A stretch of DNA of 38,935 bases from Reclinomonas americana ATCC 50394 (GCA_048213135.1 PS015072.1:157221-196155); one strand, 5' to 3'. Counted from the first letter of the stretch, positions 1 to 10,666 are shown. Translations and numbers: made by a program. Notes: generated by a model not told the origin, from the letters alone.

Positions 1-555
1 CTCTCTCTCTCTCTCTGTGAAATACAAACCATTTGTGATCACAACATCGTCGTCATCACCAGCACTCCTCAACAGCAAAACATCTCTCCCGTGCGGACCA
101 AACGTTCCACGCACTTGATCAGCAACGTGCTTGACGTCGCGACGGAGAGCTTGTCGACGCCACTCCTCGCTCGACAGCACTTGCATGGTCTGCAATTGTG
201 TCCTACACACACCACCTTACACAACATCCTTCCCTTTTTTGCATTCACTCATGCCCATGAGCAGACAAGTCTCTTGCATGCCCACCTCTCTGCACTTTCT
301 CTTTCCCCAACAGCAAGACATCCCTCCCGTGCGTGATCAGCAACGTGCTTGACGTCGCGACGGAAAGCTTGAACATTGTCGACACCACTCCTCGCTCGAC
401 AGAACTCAGCACAGTTTTGTTTTGGCTCACTTTGCTTTTTGTTTTCATTCATTCATTCATAAAGACAGGTCTCACGTGTGCGCTCCGCACGCTGAAGCAG
501 AGCGCTTTTGGAAAGCCTGGCAGTGGGGCGTTAGACCACTGGCTTCACCCATTGT
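1..555. other. non-coding flank with a duplicated ~100 bp block
   Basis: No convincing gene is visible here. The stretch starts in a (CT)n run. A block beginning near a CAGCAA trinucleotide pair and ending at CTCGCTCGACAG occurs twice (about 71-182 and 308-403). The second copy lacks about 20 bases. Both copies contain GATCAGCAACGTGCTTGACG, and one frame of each encodes ISNVLDVATESL, so a decayed exon of a duplicated gene is possible. The 3' part (about 480-555) runs into the 3' flank of the first WD40 gene on the minus strand. Confidence 0.5.
71..403. repeat. direct repeat, two copies about 236 bp apart
   Basis: Copy 1 spans about 71-182 and copy 2 about 308-403. They share the stretches CATC(T/C)CTCCCGTGCG, TGATCAGCAACGTGCTTG and ACTCCTCGCTCGACAG almost without change. 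Copy 2 has one internal deletion. Confidence 0.7.
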
Positions 556-1811
556 TCACCACCCCGGCACCCGCCGCTCCATCACCACTGCATCCTCCAA
601 CACAAAACACCGCAGCGCCACGTCCACAAGGATCCAGTCACAGTCATCCTCCCCCTCTTCCGCCGCCTCGTCGTCGAGCAATTCGTTGACGGCGTGAACG
701 GCCAGTCGTGCTGAAGCGACCTCATGCCCGGCCAGTCCACACGGCGACGACCACACTCGTATGGTCTTGTCGAGACTCCCACTGATAATGTGCTGCGCGT
801 CAGCAGAAACGGCGACACAGGTCACCCCACGAGCGTGTCCCTCCAACCGTCGCACTTCCTCGCCACTCTCGAGTGACCACACGCGCACGGTCATATCATC
901 GCTCCCACTCACGATGTGCTGGCCATCAGGGGTGATGGCGACAGCGCGCACCGAGTTCGTGTGCCCCTCCATTCGCCTCACTTCCTCGCCACTTGCCAGC
1001 GACCACACTCGCACAGTCTTGTCCTGACTGCCACTGACGATGTGCTGACCATCGGGAGTGACAGCGACAGATCGCACACAGTTTGTGTGTCCTTCCAGCA
1101 GTCGCACTTCCTCTCCACTTGCCAGCGACCATACTCGTATGGTCATGTCGCCACTCCCACTCACCGTGAGCAGACCGTCGGGAGTGACGGCGACAGACAG
1201 CACCGCTTCTGCATGTCCCTCCAATCGCTCCACCTCGTCTCCACTCGCGAGAGACCACACTCGTATGGTGCCGTCTTGGCTCCCACTCACAACGTGCTGA
1301 CTGTCAGGGGTCGTAATGGCGACTGTGCGCACCCAGTCAAACTCATCCAACTGTCTCACTTCCTCCCCACTCGCCAGAGACCACACGCGAATCGACATGT
1401 CTTGGCTGCCACTCACAACATGCCGACTATCGGGAGTGACGGCGACGGACCAGACCACAGCAGCGTGTCCTTTCAGCCGTCGCACTTCCTGCCCAGTCGC
1501 CAGCGACCACACTCGCACTGTCTTGTCAGTGCTCCCGCTCACCACATGCTGACCATCGGGAGTGACAGCCACGCTGAACACCGAGTACAGATGCCCTTCC
1601 AAGATCTGTGTTCCACAAATGCATGGTGAGACACACACANNNNNNNNNNNNNNNNNNNNNNNNNNNNNNNNNNNNNNNNNNNNNNNNNNNNNNNNNNNNN
1701 NNNNNNNNNNNNNNNNNNNNNNNNNNNNNNNNNNNNNNNNNNNNNNNNNNNNNNNACACAGAACCAAACAAATACATACACAATGCCACACACGCACACC
1801 TTTGACGACAT
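556..1811 (-). CDS. WD40 propeller protein, tandem paralogue A
   Basis: Exons 1811-1800 and 1605-556 (minus); about 353 aa. The first exon is only 12 nt (MSSK). The intron is GT-rich and contains an N gap (1640-1755), so this intron is incompletely known. Exon 2 starts at an ACACAG acceptor with ILEGH and encodes seven WD40 blades of about 42 residues, each of the form EGHxxxVxSVAVTPDGQHVVSGSxDxTxRVWSL. The seven blades make one closed propeller, a protein-interaction platform, with no enzymatic or NACHT/TIR domain attached. After the last RVWSS comes a tail of about 65 residues (acidic patch, DDCDWILVDV, RCFVLED, ending RVPGW) shared by all four paralogues. Blade 3 is irregular (DEFDW instead of EGHxxV, with one extra Thr). 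The partner and role are unknown. The start was chosen because a 12-nt exon with the same splice phase recurs in all copies. Confidence 0.85.
1606..1799 (-). other. first intron of WD40 gene A, with assembly gap
   Basis: The donor is GTGTGCGTG and the acceptor is ACACAG. The intron holds a GT/CA tract interrupted by 116 Ns (1640-1755). A CTCACCATGCA block lies 12-25 bases before the acceptor, and the other three paralogues have the same block (one with a substitution); it may be a branch-site region. Confidence 0.7.
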
Positions 1812-1858
1812 TCCGTTCTCCGTGTAAGAGTGCAACAACAAACCAATCGAGAGGACCA

Positions 1859-1890
1859 TGTCCCACGTCGCGTCACTTCGTCTTTGTGAG
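1859..1890 (-). promoter_or_regulatory. conserved upstream element of WD40 gene A
   Basis: A 32-bp block, read on the plus strand as TGTCCCACGTCGCGTCACTT followed by CGTCTTTGTGAG, lies 47 bp upstream of the start codon. It recurs almost unchanged 33 bp upstream of genes B and C (3478-3509, 5142-5173). Retained identity in otherwise diverged spacers suggests a promoter or 5' UTR element. Its function is inferred. Confidence 0.55.
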
Positions 1891-2218
1891 ACAGAGTGCC
1901 AACAAGTGTTGTTGCGTGGGGGGAGTGCACATTGCAGAATGCTGCTCAGCAGAAGGGTGTGCCCTGACGTGCTGTCGATTGTTTACTGGCATGTTTCTTG
2001 CGATGAACAAAGTCGAGTCCTGCGTTCCGAATACAAGGCAGTGAGGCCATCGACGTTCCTCTATACGACAGGATCTGGAGACTGGAACTGCGTTTACCTG
2101 TTTCACGTCGTGACTGTGCTCATTCGCTTTCTCTCAATCTCATTTCTCGAGCACACACCCCATTGGCTGCGCTATTCCTTCACATCTTGTATTCCTCCTT
2201 CACTCTTCCCCCTCCGCC
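1891..2218. other. intergenic spacer between WD40 genes A and B
   Basis: No gene is seen. The spacer is homologous to the B/C spacer: both contain GATGAACAAAGTCGAGTC and the downstream run TCCTTCACTCTTCCC (3' flank of the next copy). This shows that the whole unit, spacer included, was duplicated. Confidence 0.7.
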
Positions 2219-3354
2219 TCACCACCCCGGCACCCGCCGCTCCATCACCTCTGCATCCTCCAACACAAAACACCGCAGCACCACATCAACGAGGATCCAG
2301 TCGCAGTCATCCTCTCCCTCCGCCTCGGCAAGCAACTCATTGACGGCCAGCACAGCAAGCCGTGCTGAAGCGACCTCACGCCCGGCCAGTACACACGGCG
2401 ATGACCACACTCGGATGACCTTGTCTCCGCCACCAGTCACAATTTGCCGACCATCAAGTGTGACGGCGACCGACAGCACCCCACGAGTATGCCCCTCCAA
2501 CCGAAGCACCTCCTCGCCACTCTCCAGCGACCACACGCGCACGGTCTTGTCCGCACTTGCACTCAGCACATGCTGACCATTGGGAGTCACAACGACAGAC
2601 AGCACCCCACGAGTGTGTCCTTCCCATCGACGCACTTCCTCGCCACTCGCCAGCAACCACACTCGCACTGAACAGTGCGAACTCCCACTCACGACGTGCT
2701 GGCCGTCGGGAGTGATAGCGACACAGTTCACCCACCCAGTGTTCCCCTCCAATCGGCGCACTTCCTCGCCACTCTCCAGCGACCACACTCGCGCGGTCTT
2801 ATCCTCACTGCCACTTACAACATGCCGGCCGTCGGGAGTGACGGCGACACACAGCACCTTTCCGGTGTCTCCCTCCAACCGTCGCACTTCCTCGCCACTC
2901 GCCAGAGACCACACCCGAATGGTGCAGTCCCAACTCGCACTCACTGCATGCTGACTGTCGGGAGTGACGGCCACACCACGCACCCAGTCAGTGTGTCCAT
3001 AAAACCGTCTCACTACGTCGCCACTCGTCAGTGACCACACGCGCACGGTCTTGTCTCCGCTGCCACTCACAACGTGCAGACCATCGGCGGTCACGGCCAC
3101 CGCGTGCACCCACTCGGAGTGTCCCTTGCACCGTCTCACTTCCTCGCCACTCGCCAGTGACCACACTCGTACGGTTTTGTCGTGACTGCCACTCACAACG
3201 TGCTGACCGTCGGGAGTGAAGGCGACGCCGGACACTGCGTGGGTGTGACCCTCCAAGATCTGAGTCACACACATGTGTGTGTGCATGGTGAGATCATGCA
3301 AACAAGCACACAATGCACACGCAGACGCACGCACACACACAAACACACAAAATC

Positions 3355-3402
<48 letters not shown>

Positions 3403-3444
3403 ACACACACACGAACACAACAGAGACGACACCTTTGCTGCCAT
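2219..3444 (-). CDS. WD40 propeller protein, tandem paralogue B
   Basis: Exons 3444-3433 and 3259-2219 (minus); about 350 aa. The 12-nt first exon encodes MAAK, followed in phase 0 by ILEGH at a CTCAG acceptor. Seven WD40 blades are present, and residues after GH (THAV, SEWV, TDWV, TGKV, TGWV, TRGV) and in the SxDxT turn vary most. Blade 5 carries SSHCSVRVWLL in place of SxDxTxRVWSL. The tail is the same as in copy A but shorter in the acidic stretch (AEAEGEDDCDW). It sits 1.6 kb from both neighbours on the same strand with its own copy of the upstream element, so it is probably transcribed independently. No catalytic domain is present; the partner is unknown. Confidence 0.87.
3260..3432 (-). 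repeat. first intron of WD40 gene B, with a (CAA)n microsatellite
   Basis: The donor is GTGTCGTC and the acceptor is CTCAG. On the plus strand the intron contains a pure run of about 16 CAA units (about 3354-3401) and CA-rich sequence. The other copies carry CA/GT repeats at the corresponding place. Confidence 0.85.
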
Positions 3445-3477
3445 TCTGTGCGTGTGTGTTTCGTTGCAGATCTAAAA

Positions 3478-3509
3478 TGTCCCACGTCGCGTCACTTCGT
3501 CTTTGTGAA
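3478..3509 (-). promoter_or_regulatory. conserved upstream element of WD40 gene B
   Basis: Same block as at 1859-1890 and 5142-5173. In B and C the stretch between this element and the ATG is also nearly identical (GTTTCGTTGCAGATCT on the plus strand), consistent with a shared promoter or 5' UTR. Confidence 0.6.
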
Positions 3510-3834
3510 ACCTTGAGAGACAGAGGGCAACAAGCTTCGTTGTGTTGCAGGAGTGTATGTCACCGTGTGCTGCTCAGAAGAATTCTTGGATATTTGCTTG
3601 CCGTTGGCTGACGTTGACTTGTTTCATGGCATGCTGCTGCTTGCGATGAACAAAGTCGAGTCGCAGTATGCAGTGTTGTACAAGGCATCGGGACTACGGT
3701 TGCTTCTCAGCGCGAAAGTGTCAACGACTCAAGGGAGGCTGGCGCGTCAGTCTCGTCTGCTCATTCTCTTTCTCATCTCTCTCGAGTGGTTTCATATCTT
3801 GTTTTCCTCCCTCCTTCACTCTTCCCTCTCCGAC
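3510..3834. other. intergenic spacer between WD40 genes B and C
   Basis: No gene. It shares CAACAAGCTTCGTTGTGTTG with the spacer upstream of gene C, and GATGAACAAAGTCGAGTC with the A/B spacer. Confidence 0.7.
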
Positions 3835-5108
3835 TCACCATCCCGGCGCCCGCCGCTCAATCACCACTGCATCCTCCAACACAAAACACCGCAGCACCAC
3901 GTCCACAAGGATCCAGTCACAGTAATCCTCCCCCTCTTCCGCCGCGTCGGCAAGCAACTCATTGACGGCCAGCACAGCCAGTCGTGCGGCTGCGACCTCA
4001 TGCCCGGCCAGTCCACACGACGACGACCACACCCGTATGGTCTTGTCTAGACTCCCACTCACAGTTTGCAGACCATCCAATGTGACAGCGACACTGGTCA
4101 CCCCACGAGTATGCCCCTCCAGCCGTCGCACTTCCTCGCCACTATCCAGTGACCACACGCGCACGGTCCTGTCATCGCTCCCACTCACGATGTGCTGACC
4201 ATCAGGGGTGACGGCAACGGACCTCACCCACCTGGTGTGTCCCTTCATCTGTCGAACTTCCTCTCCGCGTGCCAGAGACCACACTCGCACGGTCTTGTCC
4301 TTACTGCTACTCACGACGTGCTGGCCGTCGGGGGTGACGGCGACAGATCGCACGCAGTCTGTGTGTCCTTCCAGCCGTCGCACTTCCTCTCCACTCGCCA
4401 GTGACCACACTCGCACAGTCTTGTCATCACCGCCACTCACCACATGCTGACCGCCAGGAGTGACGGTGACAGACAGCACCGCTTCTGCATGTCCCTCCAA
4501 TCGCTGCACCTCGTCTCCACTCGCCAGAGACCACACTCGTATGGTGTTGTCTTGGCTCCCACTCACAATATGCTGACTGTCGGGAGTGACAGCAACTGTG
4601 AGCACCCAGTCAGTGCGCCCCTCCAGCAGGCGCACTTCTTCTCCACTCGCCAGTGACCACACGCACACTGTGTTGTCATCACTCCCGCTCACGACATGTT
4701 GACCGTCGGGAGTGACGGCGACAGTACGCACCCATCCGCGCTGCACTGTTCGTCGCACTTCATCGCCACTCGCCAGTGACAACACTCGCAATGTGTAGCC
4801 CATGCCGCCACTCACAACTTGTTGACCGTCGAGAGTGACAGCCACGCTCAAAACCGTGTCCCCTTTGAAGATCTGTGTCGCACCCGTGCACGGTGAGACA
4901 GGCGCCAATGCCACACACACACACACACACATACACACACACACATACATACAAACGCACACACACGCACTCAACAAACAAACAAAAAACCACAATGCAC
5001 TCAAACACAAACAAACAAACACACACGCACACGCAACACACAATGCACACATGTACACACACATACACACATACACACACACGAAAAAGACGACACCTTT
5101 GCTGCCAT
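3835..5108 (-). CDS. WD40 propeller protein, tandem paralogue C
   Basis: Exons 5108-5097 and 4872-3835 (minus); about 349 aa. The 12-nt first exon encodes MAAK, joined to IFKGD at a CGACACAG acceptor. Seven WD40 blades follow. The first blade is atypical: IFKGD instead of ILEGH, and GGMGYTLRVLSL in the turn and last strand. Copy D shares this first-blade type, so C and D look like the closer pair. The C-terminal tail ends RRAPGW. There is no other domain. The intron (4873-5096) is rich in CA dinucleotides on the plus strand. The role is unknown; a protein-binding scaffold is the safe inference. Confidence 0.87.
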
Positions 5109-5141
5109 TCTGCGCGTGTGTGTTTCGTTGCAGATCTTGAG

Positions 5142-5173
5142 TGTCCCACGTCGCGTCACTTCGTCTTTGTGAG
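5142..5173 (-). promoter_or_regulatory. conserved upstream element of WD40 gene C
   Basis: Same block as upstream of A and B, 33 bp before the start codon. Just upstream, a segment of about 37 bp starting CAAGCTTCGTTGTGTTGAAT is tandemly duplicated (about 5194-5268). Confidence 0.6.
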
Positions 5174-5670
5174 ACCTTGTGAGACAGAGTACAACAAGCT
5201 TCGTTGTGTTGAATGAGTGTACGTCGTAGGGTGCAAGCTTCGTTGTGTTGAATGAGTGTACGTCGTAGGGTGCTGCTCAGAAGAAGGGCGTGCATTTCCT
5301 GCCTTATGTTTGCACGCTGCGCTGATGTAGATATCGATTTGCTTCCCGGCGAATGCTCGGCGCAATGAATACAGTTGAGTCGCAGTATGCAGGCATTCGT
5401 AGAACAAGGCACTGGGACCATGAATGCTTCTAAGCGCGAAAGAGTCGACGACTGAAGGGAGGCTGGCGCTTCGTTCCTTGTTGGATACATTTCGTCTCTC
5501 AACATCGCGACCATTTCTCCTTCTCCTTCTCTCTCTCTCTCTCNNNNNNNNNNNNNNNNNNNNTACGTACGACGAACGAACGGTACGTACGACGTACGTA
5601 CGGGTAGGGTACGGTCGGTCGTCGTCGTTCCGTTCGTTCGTTACGTACTACTTACTTCTCTCTACACTAC

Positions 5671-5736
<66 letters not shown>

Positions 5737-5809
5737 GAGTACACACCACGCGTTGTTATACAGCTTTGCATCTTGTATTCCTCGCTCTTCACTCTTCCCC
5801 CTCCACAAG
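5174..5809. other. spacer between WD40 genes C and D, with microsatellites and a gap
   Basis: No gene. After the duplicated CAAGCTTCG segment there is (CT)n, a 20-N gap (5544-5563), a run rich in ACGT and CGAACGAACG words (5564-5650), a long (CT)n (about 5674-5732), and then the conserved 3' flank (TCTTCACTCTTCCCCCTCC) of gene D. Confidence 0.75.
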
Positions 5810-6873
5810 TCACCACCCCGGCACCCCTCGCTCAATCACCACAGCATCCTCCAACACAAAACACCGCAGCACGACGTCAACAAGGAACCAGTCGCAGTCA
5901 TCCTCCTCCTCCCCCGCCTCGTCGTCGAGCAGCTCATTGACGGCCTGAACGGCCAGTCGTGCTGAAGCGACCTCACGCCCGGCCAGTCCACGCGGCGACG
6001 GCCACACCCGTATGGTCCTGTCTGCATTACTGCTCACAACGTGCTGCCCGTCGCGTGTGACGGCAACGGACCTCACCGACTCACTGTATCCCTCGAATCG
6101 CCGCACTTCCTCGCCACTCTCGAGTGACCACACGCGCACGGTCATATCATCGCCTCCACTCACCACATGACGGCCATCGGCAGTGACAGCGACCGAGTTC
6201 ACTGATCCAGTGTGTCCCTCCATCCGACACACCTCTACTCCACTCGTCAGCGACCACACCGAAATGGTGCTGTCATCACTCCCGCTCACGACGTGCTGGC
6301 CGTCGGGGGTGACGGCGACGGAGAGCACCGCACCGATGTGCCCCTCCAACCGTTGCACTTCCTCCCCACTTGCCAGCGACCACACGCGCACCGTGCCGTC
6401 ATCACCGCCACTCACCACATGCTGGCTGTCAGGAGTGACAGCCACAGCATGCACCGCCCAGGCGTCTCCCTCCAGTTGTCTGATCTCCCCTCCACTCGCC
6501 AGAGACCACACTCGTATGGTTTTGTCTTGGCTCCCACTCACAACGTGCTGACCATCGGGAGTGATGGCGACGGACCACACCAACGAAGTGTGACCCACCA
6601 GCAGGCGCACTTCTTCTCCGCTCGCCAGTGACCATACCCGCACTGTCTTGTCATCACTCCCGCTCACGACGTGCTGACCGTCGGGAGTGACGGCGACCGA
6701 GTACACCCATCCATGCTGCTGTACTCGTCGCACTTCATCGCCACTCGCCAGTGACCACACTCGCCATTTGTAATCCATGCCGCCACTCACAGCGTGTTGA
6801 CCGTCGGGAGTGACAGCCACGCTGAATACCAAGTCCCCTGCGAAGAACTGCATGCATGGTGAGACACGCGCAA

Positions 6874-6913
<40 letters not shown>

Positions 6914-6950
6914 TACATACATACACACACACACACACCTCAAATGCCAT
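5810..6950 (-). CDS. WD40 propeller protein, tandem paralogue D
   Basis: Exons 6950-6939 and 6847-5810 (minus); about 349 aa. The first exon of 12 nt encodes MAFE, joined in phase 0 to FFAGD at a CATGCAG acceptor. Seven WD40 blades are followed by the family tail (CDWFLVDVVLRCF, ending RGVPGW). The first blade has the C-type form (GGMDYKWRVWSL). It is the most 5' copy on this strand and has the most diverged upstream region, with only a partial match to the 32-bp element near 7029. The intron (6848-6938) is a pure CA/GT tract that begins at the splice donor itself (GTGTGTGT). Confidence 0.86.
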
Positions 6951-7316
6951 CCAGGCTTTGCGTGTGCGCGTGTTTGCAAAGAAAGAGTTCGACAAAGACA
7001 AGACAAATCCTGTCGCGATCGGGGCGGTCCCTCGTCGTGTCACTTGCAGTTGTCGGTGTGAGACTGAGTATCGCTGAAGTGATGCATGTCACAGAGGAAG
7101 TGGTGACTTGTCTGTCGTGCTCAACGCAGTGAACAAAGTTCAAGCGCGCGTCTTGGCAAAGGACTTTGAATGAATAATGGATGTCATGAGACAACTTTGT
7201 ACTTTGCTTCCCCTTTCCCTATCTCCCCTCCCCTCCCTCACACAAGCACACACTGAAAAGCTCGTGTTTGATCATCATCATCGATCGCTGAATCGTACAA
7301 ATCATTGAAGAGTTAT

Positions 7317-8027
7317 TTATGAACACGCGCTTGCCTGCTCCTCCCGTTGCTGCGCCGACAACTGCATCACCTCGGCTCTCAAGGCGGCGCGCGACTGATC
7401 CGCCTGCTCGCCACCACCGCGCGCCAGCCACTCGTCATTCGAGCCGGAAAAATCAAATCCATCCACCATCGACACGGCCGCGCCCGCCTCCGGTCTGTGC
7501 TCCAGCTGCTCGCGAGACAAACGCCCCGATGCCGCTCCTGTTGACGATGAACACGCAGACGACGACGATGACACCATCAACACTTGCTCGTACTCATCGC
7601 CGTGCGACAATTGACACTGCGGGTCCCAGTACACGCGACGCCAGTGCGCCTCGTCTGCTCGCGTCATGCGCGTGGGCGTGCGCAGGGAGGTGGCGGCCGC
7701 ACGCACACGCTGGGGGACGGCCGTGATAAACACGGATGATGACGACGCCATGTCGGCCAACACTGCCTTGACGTACCGACCGAGCTGACGACGGCGTCGT
7801 CGCTCACTTGTGGGTCCGTGGCCGCGCACCACCGCCTGCTTCTTCTTCAAGTTGTTGTGGCTGCGCGAAGTCGACTCCGAAGAGTGGGTCAAGTTGGAAC
7901 GTGACCTCAAAATAGGCCGCTTGTGCATCCGCGGCAGGCGCCACATCGGGCGCGCGTAGTAGTCACCATCGTCGCTGTTGCTCACACGAGCGTCAACATA
8001 CGTGCTATGCATCGTTGAGATAGCCAT
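7317..8027 (-). CDS. unknown protein, Ser- and Arg-rich, single exon
   Basis: About 236 aa from ATG at 8027 (MAISTMHSTY) to a stop at 7317. I do not recognise the family. The N-terminal half is basic (RRRRRQLGRYVKAVLADM near residues 75-92). A serine run (SSSSSACSSS) lies near residue 155. The C-terminus (EQADQSRAALRAEVMQLSAQQ) could form a short coiled coil. It lies head-to-head with the RING gene, about 950 bp from its start. No intron is needed to keep the frame open. Composition fits the neighbouring genes, so I take it as real but unassigned. Confidence 0.6.
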   Translation of the reverse strand: MAISTMHSTYVDARVSNSDDGDYYARPMWRLPRMHKRPILRSRSNLTHSSESTSRSHNNLKKKQAVVRGHGPTSERRRRRQLGRYVKAVLADMASSSSVFITAVPQRVRAAATSLRTPTRMTRADEAHWRRVYWDPQCQLSHGDEYEQVLMVSSSSSACSSSTGAASGRLSREQLEHRPEAGAAVSMVDGFDFSGSNDEWLARGGGEQADQSRAALRAEVMQLSAQQREEQASACS

Positions 8028-8979
8028 TGATTCAAAACACAAACACAAATGTCAGGCAGTTAACCTTTGCTCACACTTGGCGTCAAAAAACAAAACGGCT
8101 CGATGTGGGACAAACGGAGAAAAGATCTGTTTCGGAGGAAGGGAAAGTGAAGTATGAGTTAGGCGCACGGGTTTCTTTGCTGTGTGGCGCGGTCCAGAGA
8201 GTGGAAACAAGAGTCCGATGCGACGTCGGACAACTGCATGTTTGCGAAGTCGTGCATTCCGCGACAACATCAGCCGTCTTGAGGGTCGGTCCAGGCTTAT
8301 CACCGTCAACGCCAGGTAGGATAACAGCTGCAGGCGTTATATGAGGGCTTGAAGGAGACGATCGCGAATTCGAAGGAGATGAAAGCCGGGCTGGACGTCT
8401 GCGAATCAACGCCACTTGAATTCCACTTTCTCCTGCAATATACGGCGTCACTCGCGCTCCCTATTAAATCGCAAATAAGCATGGACATACACAGCATGTT
8501 GATGTTTCTTTCCTCGCTGCGCAAGTGCATTTTCCAAGGCACGACACGCTTGCGCAGGTGCTCTCCTTCTATTCATAGAATCCTGGAGAGCACTCCGTAG
8601 TACGCACGCTGCTTTGTTTCTAGCCAATGCAGCTGGCCTCTGGCCTTCACAATTGACGTCCCAGTGAACGCATTTGCAACTGAATTGAGAAGCGTGATGA
8701 TCCGCAATTGTAAATGCGTCTCCTTTCTTTCTATACACATGCGCTTGTTGAATGCAGTATAATGCGCACGCTGATGCACTTCTTGTGAATACTGCTGGCC
8801 TTTGGTCTTCGATATTCACGTCACAGTAAACGTTCATGACCTTTGATGATCTGCAAATGGGAATGTGGCTGCGTACTTCCTATTCACATAAGCTTGTAGA
8901 GTGCAACACAGTACGCACACTGATATGCTTTAGCCAACACTGCTGGCTTTGATGCTTCGATGTGGACGTCGCAGGACGC
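8028..8979. other. divergent intergenic region with degenerate tandem repeat
   Basis: Nothing coding is seen between the unknown gene (-) and the RING gene (+). The first 540 bp are unique. From about 8572 a repeat occurs three times; see 8572-8970. Confidence 0.7.
8572..8970. repeat. three-copy degenerate tandem repeat, unit ~150-160 bp
   Basis: Copies start near 8572, 8732 and 8881 (steps 160 and 149). Each runs TATTCACA..., then GTACGCACRCTG, then CTGCTGGCCTYTG-like sequence, then a GACGTC(C/G)CAG-like end. The last copy ends directly before the RING gene start codon, so the repeat overlaps its promoter or 5' UTR. Confidence 0.75.
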
Positions 8980-9527
8980 ATGCAACTCACCAATTTCACA
9001 ATGCAACAGCACGCACGCCTCTCACTCTTGGGATTCGGCGTCAACATACTCGCCTTTATAGGCATGACAGCACTTCTCCACTTCTCCGGTTACCATGCCA
9101 CTGCTGGAGAAGAGGGAGAACAACAAGAGCTTGAGGACACGCGCTCTTCTTCCTTTCTTGCAATGTGGTTCTCGTGGAGTGTTCTGTGGCAAGTGTGGTG
9201 GCATGTGCAACTGTGGTCGGTGGCCATGACGCGATGGGTGTGTGTGGCGCTCATGTTGGAGTGGCTGACGAATAATGTGAGTTGGGAGATTCTGCGCGCG
9301 AAAACATGAGAAAAGAGGGGGAGGGCGGGAGGGAGGGAGAGAGAGAGAGAGAGAGAGAGGAGGGAGGGGAGAGAGAGAACGAAGGACTGCGTGGTACCGG
9401 ACCGAAGGGCGGTAGTGGTACGGTACAGCAGACATACATACATACACACACACACACCACCTACAATCGCCACTCCGAGGTCTTGNNNNNNNNNNNNNNN
9501 NNNNNGTAGTAGTAGTAGTAGTAGTAG

Positions 9528-9588
<61 letters not shown>

Positions 9589-10620
9589 CGTGAGGAGAGA
9601 GAGAGAGGGGGGAGAAGACAAGGAGGAGAAAGGAGTGATTGGTTTCAGTGATCATCTCTCTCTCTCTCTTTCTCTCTCTCCCTTCCACGCTGCTATTTCT
9701 GTGTCTCTTTGTCTTTCTCAGTTGTCTGTGCTCTTGTCTCGCCCAACTCACTGCCTTCCTCTTGAACCAACCTGACTCTCAGCTGTCTGCGATCACTCCT
9801 CCTCTTGCCTTCTTGACTCTCAGTTGTCTACCTTTGTTGCTCAACTTACTGTTCTCTCAGTGCCTTCCTCTTAGTTGTCTGCGCCGTTCCCACTTACTGC
9901 TCTTGCCTCCTCTATTTCCTCCTCTTTTGTCTCGATTTCCACACCCTGTGCTCTCTCACTCTTGCCTTCTTGACTCTCAGTTGCCTGCGCTCTCTCCTCG
10001 TCTCGCCCACTCATTCTCTCGCCCTTCTCGCCTTGTCTCACTTTCTTGTCTGTGCTCTCCTCTCCCACCTTCTATTCTCATCCTTGCCTCCTTGATTCTC
10101 AGTTGTCTGCGCTCTTGTCTCGCCCAACTCACTGTTCTCTCATTGCCTTCCTCTCAGTTGCCTGCGCTCTCCTCTCCCACTTGCTGTTCTCTCATCCTTG
10201 CCTCCTTGTCGCGCAGTTTGCTCTTGTCTTTCCCAACTTACTGTTCTCATCGTCTTCCTCTTGTCTGTGCTTTTCCTTGTCTTTTCCCCACTCGCCGCTC
10301 TTGCCTCCTCACACTCAGTTGTCTGCTCTCTCTGCTTTGTCTTTCCCCAGTCACTGCTCTCGCACCATTGCCACCGTCACTCTCAGTTGTCTGATCGCTC
10401 CACACTCGTTGCTTTCTCATCCTTGCCTCCTTGACTCTTGGTTGTCTGCTCTTACGTTTCGAACCCCACACTCCCTGCCTGCCTCCTTGATTCTCAGTTG
10501 TCTGCGCTTTTGTCTTTCCCAACTTACTGTTCTCATTGTCTTCCTCTTGACTCTCAGTTGTCTGTGCTCTCTGCTCGTCTTCCCCATGCACTGCTCTCTC
10601 ATCTTGCCTCCTTTACTCTC

Positions 10621-10666
<46 letters not shown>

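Noticed and set aside
916-1629. Long plus-strand frames opposite the WD40 genes
   Set aside because: They are antisense shadows of the repetitive WD40 coding sequence; the minus frame carries the conserved blades.
3313-3516. Poly-Asn or poly-Gln protein on the plus strand
   Set aside because: It is the (CAA)n microsatellite inside the first intron of WD40 gene B.
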